Shown: positions 13,669 to 25,279 of the stretch, piece after piece
Numbering within the stretch: the stretch's first letter is position 1
How the letters are laid out: each line of letters begins with the position of its first letter
Assembly: GCF_022201045.2 (NCBI RefSeq)
Contig: NC_068558.1
Span: 4,369,501-4,433,500, forward strand
Length of the DNA: 64,000 nt
Direction of reading: 5' to 3'
Source of the DNA: Citrus sinensis
Lineage: Eukaryota > Streptophyta > Magnoliopsida > Sapindales > Rutaceae
Program-made: the position numbers and the translations under genes
Notes under the pieces: generated by a model
Databases searched by the model: none
What the model was told of the DNA's origin: nothing
What the model saw: the letters and a program-made list of their open reading frames with translations, nothing else

Positions 13669-13858
13669 GTGATGAAAGAGCAAAATGGTCATGGATGGCT
13701 GTGACGAAATAAACAGAGAAAATCAAAACTTAACATGTTTGACAAAGCTGAAAAATTATTCACCGTAACTGCCTAACTACCAAAATGAAATCGACAAGTC
13801 AAAAACAGATTTTGGTTCGAGCTCGAGCAATACCCTGCTATTTGAATGATATCGTAAA

Positions 13859-15024
13859 CTACACCGTATTGGTTTCTTGAGGTAAATGCCCCTCTGATGT
13901 CTCCCCCTGGTAACAATAGAACGTATTTAGATAAACTAACAAGAGATAATACCCACAAACAGTAACTCAGACGGAATGAAAGGGCAGATTCAAGCATAAC
14001 ATCTTACCACATTAGCCAACTGGTCTCTGATAGTATACATGGACTTCACCATGGTTTCTAGAGTATCTTTGGCCAATTGGAACTTCACTTCCAACTTTCC
14101 TGGTTGTGGCTTAGAATCATTTTGGAGCTGCGGAAGGCATAAATCAAATTCTCACCTTTTCCGCAACTTCTTCATTTACACATTTTCATTAGTTTACACT
14201 AAGAGTTCAAATGGTTAGTCACTCACCTTCAAATTGATAACAGCCACCGGGTTCATTGCTTCTGTAGATTCCTGATTCGCCATGTCCCATGTCATTGCCT
14301 TTAACCGAGGGAAACCAACCTGAAAAGTGAAAACCATCCATCCAAAAAAACAAAAAACAAAGGGTTCAATCTCGTGTCATACACATAATAGAGATCATAT
14401 CGGGTCTAAGATAACATAAGTTTCTAAGTTTGAATGTCTGACCTGGTCTCTGATTTCCTCTTCACGCCATTCTCTTTGAAACTTTTGCAACAAAAGTGTC
14501 AATAGCCTTTGTATTTCAGGCAGCACCTCATTGGGAAACAGCTTCTGAATCTCATCTTTGCCTATATTCTCGTAAACACACCTTCGGATCAATGTCCGCA
14601 GACATACCAAAAGCTGCACATAAAAAATTTTAAGTTACCAATAAACAGGAGCTATACTTCTTCAACTTCCTTTATCTATGCATATAGAATACAGAGAAAG
14701 TAAGAGTTAAAAATAAATAAATAAAACGAAAAACATCACTAAGAACATCAAATTATAGCACAACAATTATTTAAAGTTTTCAAATTTCTCCGTGCAATGA
14801 AGATTTAGTAAAGAGTAATAAAGCTAAGCCCAGAAAGGGAAAATGCATACTGGGTCGAGGTCGGAGTCGTTTTGGAGCTGCAGGACGTCGTGGATGACGT
14901 GGCGGTCGGCGGCGTCGAGACCGGTCTTACGGGTTCGCCAGAGGGTTTGAAGAATGTACTCCACCGATTCTTTCGAATTTGACCTAACCAGTAGCGGCAA
15001 ATGATCCCACAGCGTTTGCTCCAT
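13859..15024 (-). CDS. COMM domain-containing protein, COMMD9-like
   Basis: Five exons join in phase 0: 15024-14851, 14613-14443, 14319-14227, 14127-14008 and 13906-13859, giving 201 residues, against 198 for human COMMD9. The N-terminal helical part is encoded by exons 1-2. The COMM domain follows, with LKAMTWDMANQ (conserved Trp), a strand ending INLKLQ, and the motif LAKDTLETMVKSMYTIRDQL, which closely parallels the end of COMMD9 as I recall it. COMMD proteins assemble into the Commander complex with CCDC22/CCDC93, which cooperates with Retriever in endosomal recycling; the plant role is less studied. The last exon adds an unconserved 15-residue tail. All donors and acceptors are canonical. 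It looks intact. Confidence 0.85.
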
Positions 15025-15621
15025 CTCTACTCATCTACGTGTCAGTGTCAAGCTTCTTGGCTTTGCTCGCGCTATACATATGCGTAGATAGGGTAATACT
15101 AATAATATACCAGATAATTCCTTTAAAAAATCATTTAAAAATTATTTTAGAAAAAATAAAATTACTTTTATTTGAAACACCGCATTAAAAATAAAATTTC
15201 ACTCATTCTGATTGTATTTCTTAACCCACCCATTAACGAGTTTTCGAAAAAAAATGACATTCGAATGAAAAATGTATTTTTATTATTAACATCAAACATT
15301 GGAGAGTGCAACTGACAATAAAAACAATTTTGCTTGCCCCAATAAAATGTATTCTGAGGGCGTTGTTTCCTTCATTGAAAGAGCCAAAATTGTTAACATA
15401 GTCAATCAGGAATACATAACGCACAGAAAGCAAGCAGATTTGCTAATGAATTTACAAGGTTTTTGAAAAATGAACTCTAGCTTCTTTTAATGACCTTGAC
15501 TACAAGAAATTACAACGTGTAATTGCATTATTGTATCGAAGGGAAAAAAAAAAATTGGAGTACAAAAAATATCAGATCATAATAAAGTTAATGGATTCCT
15601 ATGTACATTAGTGTTTTACCA
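15025..15621. other. Spacer between PPR and COMMD9-like genes
   Basis: About 600 bases, AT-rich, with no gene seen. Both flanking genes run on the minus strand, so it should contain the promoter of the COMMD9-like gene and the 3' UTR of the PPR gene. The frame at 15233-15433 is not convincing. Confidence 0.5.
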
Positions 15622-17733
15622 TTACCAATAATCACCACAAGAACAAATCCCATCTTTGAAATGGTGGAACCTGCTGGCATCTCTCACAACAATTTCTCGT
15701 CCAGTAACCATAGCTATCAACTTGATTGCATTATGGCAATCACAACAAATCCGATGGCTCTGCACAATTTGCAGTGGTGTCCAATCTGAAGTGTTTATCA
15801 GTCCGAAAGCTACTGCCAGTTTCTCACTGTGATAGGACAATACACGTTGTTCCTGTTCATCCACATCCGGAAGCAAAGTTTTCTCCTCAGGAACATAGCC
15901 ATGCTTTGAAATTTCTAACATCATCCTATCGACTTTCCGGTAAATCTCCTTTGTTTGGACGTGGCTTTGATCTCCAGAGAGGAAAACATGTGGTTGTTTC
16001 TTGACTTCAATCCAACTGCAAGCTGGAAGCATCCTCAAACCCTTTCTTCTTAAGGTCCGTATGACTTCTGCAGCTTCCTTTAACTTGCCAGAACTATTGT
16101 ATATATTCAGAAGAACAACATAATTAGAAAGCTTTTCAGGTTCCATTCCGTAAAGCTTCTCTGCTGCGAATTTCCCAAGCTCTAAGTTCCCATTTACCCG
16201 ACAAGCAGTCAGCAAGGCAGCCCACATATTCTTGGTAGTTTTGAAGGGAGCACCTCTAATTAAGGCGAAGGCTTCATCTAAAAGCCCCTCTCGACCCAAT
16301 AACTCAATCATACAAGCGTAATGCATTGCACGAGGCTTGATTTTGTGATCCCTACTCATGGATTGAAATATCTCCCACCCACGTTCTGATAATCCAGAGC
16401 GGCTACAAGCAGACAAAACAGCAAGAAATGTAACATGGTTGGGTCTCATTCCATTAAGAAGCATCTGCTCGAACAACTCAACGGCCTCCTCTCCACGACC
16501 ATGATTACCATATCCAGCAATCAATGCATTCCAAGATATGACATTCTTGCAGAGCATCTTGTCAAAAACATGCCGAGCATCTTCTATTCTTCCCCATTTG
16601 CTATAGAAGTCCACAAGTGCCGAGTTCGCTACAATATCTAATCCAAAACCATGACGAACAAGGCCTGCATGAGCTTGCTTAGCATGTTCCAATGAAGCCA
16701 ACCTTGTGCAGATCCTTATGATCATTGAAAATGTAAAATGATCCATTTTAACCCCAGAATCACGCATCTCATAGTATAAATCCAGAGCTTCTTCACTGTA
16801 CCCATGAAGGGCATAACCTGCTATGATGGTGTTCCATCCTACGGTAGTCTTCTCTGACATCTCATCAAAAACACCCTGAGCATCTTCAATGCTCCCACAT
16901 TTACTATACATGTCAATCAACGCACAAGACACAAAAACATTGTCACCAAACCCCATTTTCAAAGCACAGGAATGCAATTGCTTTCCCACAGAAATAAGTT
17001 CTAGCCCAGCAGAGGCCCGAATCATAGTAGCAAATGTCCGTGACCCACAATCAGAAAACTCCTCCCACAAATCAAGAAACAACAAAAATGCCTCTAAATA
17101 ATCCCCAGAGTCGATCATCCCAGCAATTATCATGTTACATGAAACCAAGTTCCTCTCGGGCATTTCATCAAACAATCTACGGGCATCGATCATCATCCCA
17201 CATTTAACATGCATAAGCAACACCCTATTCCTCATATACAGATCTGGTTCAAACCCGGTACTCAGCATGTAACTAAACACTCTCTTCACTTCTCTAATAG
17301 ACCTCAGACCTATACAAGCACTAATTAACGCATCATAAGTGCTACTACCCACATCAAAACCGCCTTCAAACTCCAAAATCTCAAATAATTCAAGCGCCTC
17401 TCTGTACCTTTTGTTCAACACTAACTTCTCTATCTGACTACAAATCCCTGCACTGGGTTTCTTCATCTGGGTATCCGGCAAACTACTCTCCTTTAATTCC
17501 TCAGTATATATTTTATTTGGTTTAGGCCGTGGCTTTAGCCCTTGCTCCATCAAACAACACTTAACTCTATGGAATGATCTCTTCCATTTTCTTTTATCCA
17601 ACGAAAAATAACACCCAGACAACAAGGATTTCCCTTTCAACACTTTATTAGCCGTAAAGGAACATGAGAAGCTACAACTATTTTGTATCTGATCCAATGC
17701 TACACTCTGGTAACGCAATAGCGGAATCTCCAT
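15622..17733 (-). CDS. PLS-class pentatricopeptide repeat protein with DYW domain, At5g50390 (EMB3141)-like
   Basis: Single-exon frame of 703 residues from ATG 17733. A TTG two codons earlier is in frame but no ATG lies there. The N-terminus is basic and Ser-rich, as expected of an organelle transit peptide; the Arabidopsis relative is annotated as chloroplastic. A long series of P, L and S repeats follows, visible as recurring SALVDFYSKWGRIEDARHVF-type and NALIAGYGNHGRGEEAVELF-type units. After these come the E region and a complete DYW domain with HSEKLAVAFGL, CxDCHNAIK and the terminal residues CSCGDYW. The HxE and CxxCH residues of the zinc-dependent cytidine deaminase fold are present, so it could catalyse C-to-U RNA editing as well as bind RNA. 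Identification with At5g50390 rests on overall resemblance, near-equal length (about 701 residues) and the neighbouring PAP27. It looks intact. Confidence 0.9.
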   Translation of the reverse strand: MEIPLLRYQSVALDQIQNSCSFSCSFTANKVLKGKSLLSGCYFSLDKRKWKRSFHRVKCCLMEQGLKPRPKPNKIYTEELKESSLPDTQMKKPSAGICSQIEKLVLNKRYREALELFEILEFEGGFDVGSSTYDALISACIGLRSIREVKRVFSYMLSTGFEPDLYMRNRVLLMHVKCGMMIDARRLFDEMPERNLVSCNMIIAGMIDSGDYLEAFLLFLDLWEEFSDCGSRTFATMIRASAGLELISVGKQLHSCALKMGFGDNVFVSCALIDMYSKCGSIEDAQGVFDEMSEKTTVGWNTIIAGYALHGYSEEALDLYYEMRDSGVKMDHFTFSMIIRICTRLASLEHAKQAHAGLVRHGFGLDIVANSALVDFYSKWGRIEDARHVFDKMLCKNVISWNALIAGYGNHGRGEEAVELFEQMLLNGMRPNHVTFLAVLSACSRSGLSERGWEIFQSMSRDHKIKPRAMHYACMIELLGREGLLDEAFALIRGAPFKTTKNMWAALLTACRVNGNLELGKFAAEKLYGMEPEKLSNYVVLLNIYNSSGKLKEAAEVIRTLRRKGLRMLPACSWIEVKKQPHVFLSGDQSHVQTKEIYRKVDRMMLEISKHGYVPEEKTLLPDVDEQEQRVLSYHSEKLAVAFGLINTSDWTPLQIVQSHRICCDCHNAIKLIAMVTGREIVVRDASRFHHFKDGICSCGDYW

Positions 17734-19939
17734 CTTCAAAATTTAGGGTCAAAATCGTAGACTGTTTGGAAACTGAAATTCAGATTAAAATACCAAACAC
17801 TAATGCGGGCCGAGTATCTGTACCTTTAAAGACCAGCACTGGTAGCTCCAAAGAGACGTCCGATTTCAAATTTAATGGAAAGCGAGAGAGACGATGTTGG
17901 TTGCTGATGATCGGTAGAGCCTTCTGTTCATGTTTAGCGAGACAACTTGACAGACAAAAGATTATTTGAATAGAGTTACTATGAGAGTCGGCATCGAGAG
18001 ATCCGCCAGAGTAGTTGCGGTCGTTATACCTATAAATTCGATCTTAAGTTAAGATTCTTAACAGCACACTTAAAAAGAAAAAAAAAATTAATAATTAAGC
18101 GAAAACTGAGAGTTGTTGGGAAACAGTGTCGTTTTATGACAGTAAGACGCTGAGTGCCTGATTCCAGCAAAAGCGGTGAGTTTTGGCGCTTGAACGGTAC
18201 CGTTCGTGTCACAAATAGATATTCAAAACAGGTAATTTTTTGATACGTCCCCTTAGGTTTGGCCCGGCTACATTTGGAGAGAAAATATGCATGTATTGAC
18301 ATATCACCCCCTAAACGTGCATGATTGTTAGTTTGATTGCTAGCTGACTTTGAAAGTACCGAAATATCGCTGCACCAGATACAAGATTTAGTAATAGTTT
18401 AGCTCTTCTTGCATGTTGCAAAGGTTAAAAAAAAAAAAAAAATTAAACCACCCACCATAGGGAAATTTTTTAATAACAAAATTCAAATTAACAAATATCA
18501 TGAAATCCATTCCTTTCATTATTTTCTTTCCTTTTTCTCAAAAATTAAACTAAAGTAACTCAAAACTCCAAAATAAAATATAATAATTTAAATGTTTTAA
18601 ATTATTCAAATACACATAAAACTCCTTAAAAAATTCTTTTCCTCAATATTCTTAGTATCAATCAAAATTACCTCAAAAATTCTGTTTTGTCCACCATCAT
18701 TCTCATTTAATTCCCAATTCAACCATTTGAATTCATATATATTCAAATCCAACTCATTTGAATTAGATTTTAATACAATGCTTCAAATCTAATCCATTTT
18801 AATCCAAATTCGACATACTTCTCTTCAAATCTAATCAATTATATTCCGAATAAAATTCATGTGGACTCAAATTCTCAAAAATACTCGTCCTTTGGTTTCA
18901 TAAAGTGGGTTTGAATCTAATTCAACATCTTGCTAAGCTCCTTGATAGGATTGAAGCTAACATTTTATGAGTTATGATTTTGTTGATTGGTAAAGAAGAT
19001 AAAACCAACGTCAACAACACTAACTCTAACACTAACATCAACAGCAACAACAACAGCAAAATAAACACAAAAAAGATAAAAAGAAACTAGAGAAAAATTA
19101 AACAAAAAAAAAGAAATTAGTTGGTTGGTACTTGTTTATTTTTCTACTTCTGCCGCAATGACAATTACTGTGATAGAAGTAGTTGTGAATGTGGCTGGGC
19201 GTAGTGCCAAGTGCTAGTGGATGATGGGTGGGGGAACCTATGGCTTGGGTTTTGTTTGTAGGTAGTGGTGGTGCTAAAATCATGGGTGTTGGCTCGCAAC
19301 ACGTTAAAGATTTTGGAAGCTAACAATGATGACAACAATTGAGGTTCGTACTTGTATGGTGGTGTCTAGGGGTTATGATTGGTAGTGATTGTGGTGATTA
19401 AGAGTTCGGAGTGGTGATGATGGTTGCAATGACTAACGAGGAGAAGAAAGGAAAAAAAATTAAATTTTTACTCAATTTCATTTTTCTTTTGAAGGAGTCA
19501 ACTTCATCTTTTTTTGGAAGGAGCTAATTTCTCACTTTTTAAAATATTTTTTAAAAAACTAATCTCTCCATTTTAGGTGCTGAGTGATTTATCAAATTGG
19601 TGACTATGCATCTATGCATCAGCTTTTCTAAAAGTATAAAATTATAAATCACTACACCCTTAACTATCGAAGGACTTAGCAGCCCTATATGTCCGGGGGA
19701 AATGTGTCAATATATTAGTAGTTTTCCTCCAAGTGTAATAAGGGTAAACCTTAGTGGAGGTATCCTAAAAATTACCCTCTTCAAAACCACACATCACCGC
19801 CATATTTCACAACGAGGCCGAGCCCTCTTTCACTGCGGTGTCGTACCAGTCACTTTATTAAATAAATAGAATAGAGAGAACCGTTGGATATCTGAAGGAA
19901 GAAGGCAGCAAAATAAAAATACAAAAGTAGTGTCACACA
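17734..19939. other. Spacer between divergent PPR and snurportin genes
   Basis: About 2.2 kb holding the promoters of both genes. 18.4-19.1 kb is very AT-rich with repeated AATCTAATYCA-like motifs (18.7-18.95 kb) but no clear periodicity. 19.0-19.1 kb has an ACAACAACA-rich tract. The short frame at 19098-19283 is Pro/His-rich and not credible. No RNA gene was recognised. Confidence 0.5.
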
Positions 19940-22900
19940 ATGGCGCCCCCCGATCTCCGCCGTCCGTTCAAACGAACAGCAATATCCGATCAACAGCGAC
20001 GCAGGGAGCTCTCGCTACAGCGTCAATCACAGAATCGCCGCGATGCTCAACAACAAGCACGCTGCTTAGCTTCCTCCGTCCTCTCCCTGCAATCCCAATA
20101 CCCGGACCCTGTACCCGAACTAGAAATCGAACCCGAATCTCAACCCCAGCAAGAAGCCGGACCTTTGACCAAAGACCTTGACATTCGCCAGGCTTCGAAG
20201 CTTAGAGGACCCGAAGTTCGCAAGTGGTTCGCCAGTCAGTTGATGCTTCCCGAGTGGATGATCGACGTCCCTGATCGCTTGAGCCATGACTGGTAAATAA
20301 ATACCATTAATAAATTTCTTTAAGACATTACTTCACACTAGTTTATTTTTTGTCCCCCCCCCCAAAAAAAAAAACGAAGCATGTCGTCAAGCAAGACTTC
20401 TTTAGTGGCCTAATATTTGCAAATGTGGTTTTAATTTCTAGGTATGTATTTGCAAGGCCAGCTGGAAAGCGGTGCATAGTTGTTTCATCCAATGGAACAA
20501 CGGTTAGTAGAGAACGCAATGGCTCTATTTTGCATCATTTCCCTTCTGCTTTACCTTCTGGAGCGAGGACAAAAGACCCATCAGGGTCTGCTCAATCGTA
20601 TTGCATACTTGATTGCATATTTCATGAGGTACGTAGGTTATATTTTCTCATAGGGGTAAACTTCAATTGATCCCCAGACAGGATGACAATCTTCAATTTA
20701 CCCGAAATTGTGAAAACTGAAAACTTCAGTTTACCCCATTTTGTTGTTCAGGAGATGAGGGCAAATGGGGGTGCATTGATTATTTTATTTTATTTTTATT
20801 TTTTGGGGTCTTCTTAACTGAAAATGAGGTTAAATTGATGTTTTCACACGTTTGGGAGATAAGTTGAAAAGTTTGTCACTCTAAGTAGGGATAAATCGAA
20901 GTTTACCCTTCTTGTAATTGTTGTTTTTTTCCTGTATTGTAACAAATGTGTGTTGGATTGCAGTTAGATCAAACTTATTATGTGATTGACATGGTTTGCT
21001 GGCGGGGTTATTCTCTCTATGACTGCACTGCTGAGTTCAGGTTTTTTTGGCTGAACTCCAAGCTTGCTGAAACTGGGGCTTGCGATGCTCCTTCCCATTA
21101 CTATAAATTCAGATTCAGTACGGTTCCTGTATACAACTGTGACCAGAGGGGTCTATATTCTGCTTATATAGAATCTGTGCCTTATGCCAAGGATGGACTA
21201 TTGTTTTATAACAAGTATGTCTTTTTTCCCAAGGGTGCTAATTATCATAATGTTCACATTTTATAATCTTTCTGTTAGTTGAAGCAAAAAATAACAAAAT
21301 TATGATGTTTAATCCTTGTTATTGAGATCATAAAGGGCTTTAGAAGGGATATTTTTGCCTCTACATTAGTAGGAACTTCTTCTACTTATGTCACGGTGCT
21401 TGTTACTATTTGAACCTTTGTATATTTTTTAGTTTCATAAGATCATAACCTGTTTTTATTTCATATTTCTGTTTGTTATTTTTGGCTTATTCATCTTTGG
21501 TTTTTTTAGTGGCTATTGCCTAAGGAAGTTTGCTTTGTTTCTTATTAAGGCATGCACACTATCAAACTGGAAATACACCTCTAGCATTAGTCTGGAAGGA
21601 CGAAAAGTGTAGTCAATATGTTATTGACACAGATAGTAAAGGACAGGTTCTGAGCCAACAACAGGTATTCTGAAATTGCAGCCTTACTTACCAGTTCTCA
21701 TTTATGGTTTCCTTTATTTTGGTTGCTTCATAACTGGATCACTTTGTAATTTGCTACAAACTATGATGCTGCACATGGATTCTTTTGTGCTGAAACCAGA
21801 TTATAGGTGCCAAACCTGAGCTCCGGCAATTGGTTTGAATGTTCAAAATTTTTTTCTTACACATCAGGAGCAACATTTCAATAGTTTATTGGGCCCAGTC
21901 TCCTCATGTAGCACCATTCTTTTCCTATCATTGGATTTTCTGACCCACAACTTTTTGAAAATACATGCACATTCGCTTAGCACATCCCTGTGGTTTTATT
22001 ATTTATAAATATTTTGTTTTAGGTTTAAGGGATTATACTCTTCAATATCAAAATTGCTGTTTATCTGCAGAGAAATATGCAGTCATTTTAAGCAATTTCA
22101 TAGCTAGTCTGATGATTTGTTGAGTATTGTGAAAGTTAATACATATGAAGGTTCATTATTCAAGCTGAAATTTGAACCGTCCTCTTGTTGTTCACATGTC
22201 CAGTAAGAAGGTACTGCATGGACAAGATAGACACAGGTTTTCTCAATCACATTTTTTGTTCATTGCCAGCCTTGCTTCATTAGTTCTTACTAAAAGTGAC
22301 ATGAATCTTTAATTTTGTTTCATTGAATTGTATTTACGATAAATTCGCATGAACTCACATATATCATGCATAATAAAAAATCTCCTTATGTTGCAACCTA
22401 ATGATTTTTTTCCTTTTTCTTCTTTTGTTACAGATTCATTGAATGGTATGATGAATTTGCATAACCTCACATATATGATGCCTAATAAAAATTTTCATAT
22501 GTTGTGGCCTAATGATTTTTTCCTTTTTCTTCTTTTTTTTTTTTTTCTTCTTCTATTAGGTAGTTTTGGAATTGCAAGAAGATGGGAAACTATCTACATC
22601 AGATGATCCTCCTGTCATCTTTGGCTGCTTAGATGGTGAATTCATACAAAAGGTGTTGTTTATTGTAGTTTTCATTATAAATGCTTGAATTCATGCAAAT
22701 TCGTACAAGATTTATTCTTCAATTTATGATAAATGATTGATTGCATCTTTTAAATATTATATAATGTAGCAAAACTCTTCCCAAACCCTGGAGTGACCGG
22801 GTTAGTTCTCATTACGAATACTTTAGGATGTTCTTCAGTATTGCAGTCCATATAACTCTCCTCTAGACCCTACATTTGTGCTGGCATGCTCTTTGGAGCA

Positions 22901-23922
22901 ATAGTTTTTTAGTTTTTTTGATCAACAACTGGAAAGGGGTCTCTGTCTGAAACTTATTGTCAAAAGAATACGAACAAAATGAGTAAATACTTTTGGGGCA
23001 TTTCATGGAAATAGTTTCAAATTTCTTACCCAGTAGCACCCGCTGTTTTGTTGCTAGATTTGCTTTTCCACGTATTCATGATCCCTTAATTCTATTGGTT
23101 TCAGCCTAGGGCTGGGGTGGTTCATTGTGTCAAACATTTTCATTTATGTGTTTTCATTTTTAGGAGAACATTATGACCATTTACTACTCTCATTTACATC
23201 TTCTTCTTCTTCTTATTATTATTTTCAATTTTCAGTCAGGGCTCCAATCCGGTAGTCTTTTGAAGTTTGCTATAGGCAATGGAGGATTAAGTTTTGTTGA
23301 TGGAAAGCTTGAGAAGTCTGATTTAAATTATCTTGGCAAGTCCAATCGAGCACGCATGTTCGCTGACAGTTACTCTAAGGTTAGAAGAAAACATTTACTT
23401 TACCGTCTATTATAATTTTCTTTTATTAATGTCAATATTGAACCTGTCTGAAATAGGTACTAAAACACCCTCTTTATGTATGAAAACAATTCCCTAAAAC
23501 TTGAGCTTCCACTTCTATTAGAAATGAGAGAAACTAGTTGTTGGATAAATTGTTCAAATCATTTCCTCAGACAGATTTTGGGTTTATGAGCCCTGCTGAA
23601 ATGCTACGGGAATCCATTTGTCCTTGTGAGCTGTATGTTTCGATATGCTTAGACAAGGTTTACTCTTCCATTTTTTTTCCCTCTCCCTTTTAACAATGGG
23701 GTATATACACCATTATTGATGTGCCTCGGCAGTTTTTTAAGGCTAGCATATTTTCTGTTTTGTATTCTCCAAGGCTTTATACATTATCCTTGAAATTTGC
23801 TGCAGGTTATATTTCAATACATGGTTCGACACACTCCTCTAAAGTTTGATGATCTGCTAGCATCCATTAGCCCATCGGACGATGAAGAAAACAAACCTTG
23901 TGATGTGGAAATGGTTGATTGA
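19940..23922 (+). CDS. SNUPN: Snurportin-1, m3G-cap snRNP nuclear import adaptor
   Basis: Eight exons read in frame: 19940-20292, 20442-20628, 20964-21214, 21550-21664, 22560-22652, 23236-23379, 23571-23657 and 23806-23922, giving 448 residues. Snurportin binds the trimethylguanosine cap of spliceosomal snRNPs and links them to importin-beta. The first exon carries the basic importin-beta-binding region (RRPFKR...QQRRRELSLQRQ...NRRDAQ). The cap-binding domain begins with WYVFARPAGKRC and includes QTYYVIDMVCWRGYSLYDC and EFRFFWLNSKL, which match animal snurportin closely (human CWRGHPFYDC and FRFYWMHSKL, from memory). The tail is acidic and ends EMVD. Start: MAPPDLRRPFKR, the first ATG of the long frame. 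The exon 6 acceptor could shift slightly, since several AG sites lie nearby. The gene appears intact. Confidence 0.92.
20654..20908. mobile_element. MITE in snurportin intron 2
   Basis: The ends are inverted repeats: GGGTAAACTTCAATTGATCC at the left against GGGTAAACTTCGATTTATCC when the right end is read on the other strand. The similarity continues inward (TTCAATTTACCC against TCAATTTAACC). The element is about 255 bp and has no coding capacity. Flanking 9-mers are only weakly similar, so its target duplication has decayed. It sits mid-intron and should be spliced out. Confidence 0.7.
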
Positions 23923-24540
23923 CAGTGACTTGCAGTTTCTTTAACTTTTAATATCTGTAGTGTGGCTGCTGTTGTACTCTTTGATTTCGTGCATGGAAGG
24001 CCCTAGCTAGGAAGTTTTGATATAAATCTAGTGGCCAGCAGTTTAAATGAATTCTTGCCAACATTTGTGGTGAAGCAAATTTTATTTTATTCTATGTTTT
24101 TGTATATAGATTTGGTTTTGTATCTTGAAGTATGCTCTTGCAGAAGGTTCTTCACCTTGGGTTAAAAATTGCAAAGACATAGGTATGCAATTTTGATAAT
24201 CTCAAATGATCTGGTCTTGTGGTGTCAAGTGTCACCTACATAATTGTGTATTTGTTTACTGTTTTAAGAAAGAGAAAGCCCTCGGAGTTGAATATACCTT
24301 GCCACGCTCGTGATAACAAAAGATTACAGACTATTGTTCCGGACTGCCCAAGTTGCTAGCCCAATTGCCTACCATTTCGCTTATTTGGCTGCAAATGAAG
24401 ATCAGAATGGACTGCGGGATTATTCCGCTAGTAGTGACCATTAAGGCTGCAGCAATTGGTGAGGCTAGAACAGACAGGTTTTGAACTTGCAGCCTGTAAA
24501 TAAGTTTTTGATTGAGTGTTTGTCTGATATGATTATATAA

Positions 24541-24868
24541 TATCAATAAGTGATTATTTAATCCGATAAGTTTTTAGTAAAATTTTTGTTGTTTAAATGT
24601 TTTTTTAGTAGAATTTTTAAAAAGTAAACTATTTTTTTTCTATTAATAAAAGTTCAGATTTTGAACTTTTGATAATGGAGATTAAAAAGTTTTTTTAAAT
24701 ATTAAAATATCTAAAATATTTATTACTTATTTAATAATTTTATTTCATTTTTTTCATGTCATAATTTTAAAAAATTTACCTATTAAAATAATTTAATAAT
24801 AAAAGCTTTCATTAATAATCAAACAACTATAATTTTTAAATAAAAATTCTGCTTAAACAAGCACTATT
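24541..24868. mobile_element. Probable hAT-like MITE
   Basis: The left end AATAAGTGATTATTTAATC pairs with the right end, which reads AATAGTGCTTGTTTAAGC on the other strand. Interior similarity (GTTGTTTAAATG against GTTGTTTGATTA) also runs in inverted orientation. The element is AT-rich and non-coding. I found no certain target duplication, so the class is a guess. Confidence 0.4.
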
Positions 24869-24896
24869 TGAAAAATTATACCAAAAAAATCTGAAA

Positions 24897-25240
24897 TTTT
24901 TTTAGAATAAATGAAAAATGAAAATTGTTTATACAACTTAATTGTGGCGAAGCAATTTGTAAGTTTTTTTTTTTTTTTTTTTCTGTATAGATCGGTTCGT
25001 ATCTTGATGAGTTTTCATTGTCAGACCTAAAATTTTTTAGACAAAATGAAGGATAAAAATTGTTTATACAATTTAATTGTGGAGAAGCAATTTGTAAGTT
25101 TAGGAAAAAACGAATCCTAAATTTTTTTAGAAAAAATGAAGAATGAAAATTGTTTATACAACTTAATTGTGGCAAAGCAATTTGTAAGTTTATTTTCAGT
25201 ATAAATCGGTTCGTGTCTTGATGAGTTTTCATTGTCAGAC
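24897..25240. repeat. Threefold tandem repeat downstream of PAP27
   Basis: Three copies share TTTTTTAGAMWAAATGAA, AAAATTGTTTATACAAYTTA, and ATTGTGG followed by GCAATTTGTAAG, starting near 24897, 25030 and 25121. Copies one and three also share a further segment (ATCGGTTCGTRTCTTGATG, then AGTTTTCATTGTCAGACC) that the middle copy lacks. They lie in what should be the PAP27 3' UTR or just beyond it. Confidence 0.8.
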
Positions 25241-25279
25241 CTCTGCTACTACAAAGATTATACACCAATGGAAGCACGT

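Larger units (their letters stand above)
10927..13858. other. Intergenic spacer upstream of EXO70F1
   Basis: 10927-11300 is moderately GC-rich, with purine-rich AGAGAAGAGA tracts, and likely holds the EXO70F1 leader and core promoter. 11.35-12.6 kb is very AT-rich without recognisable genes. 12.6-13.6 kb is mixed sequence with short frames only. The stretch before 13858 is probably the 3' UTR of the COMMD9-like gene. Confidence 0.5.
23923..25279. other. Spacer between convergent snurportin and PAP27 genes
   Basis: It contains the snurportin 3' UTR (to about 24.2 kb), a probable MITE at 24541-24868 and a threefold repeated segment at 24897-25240 abutting the PAP27 stop. The frame at 24331-24546 (minus) has a hydrophobic stretch but no recognised family. 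Confidence 0.5.
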
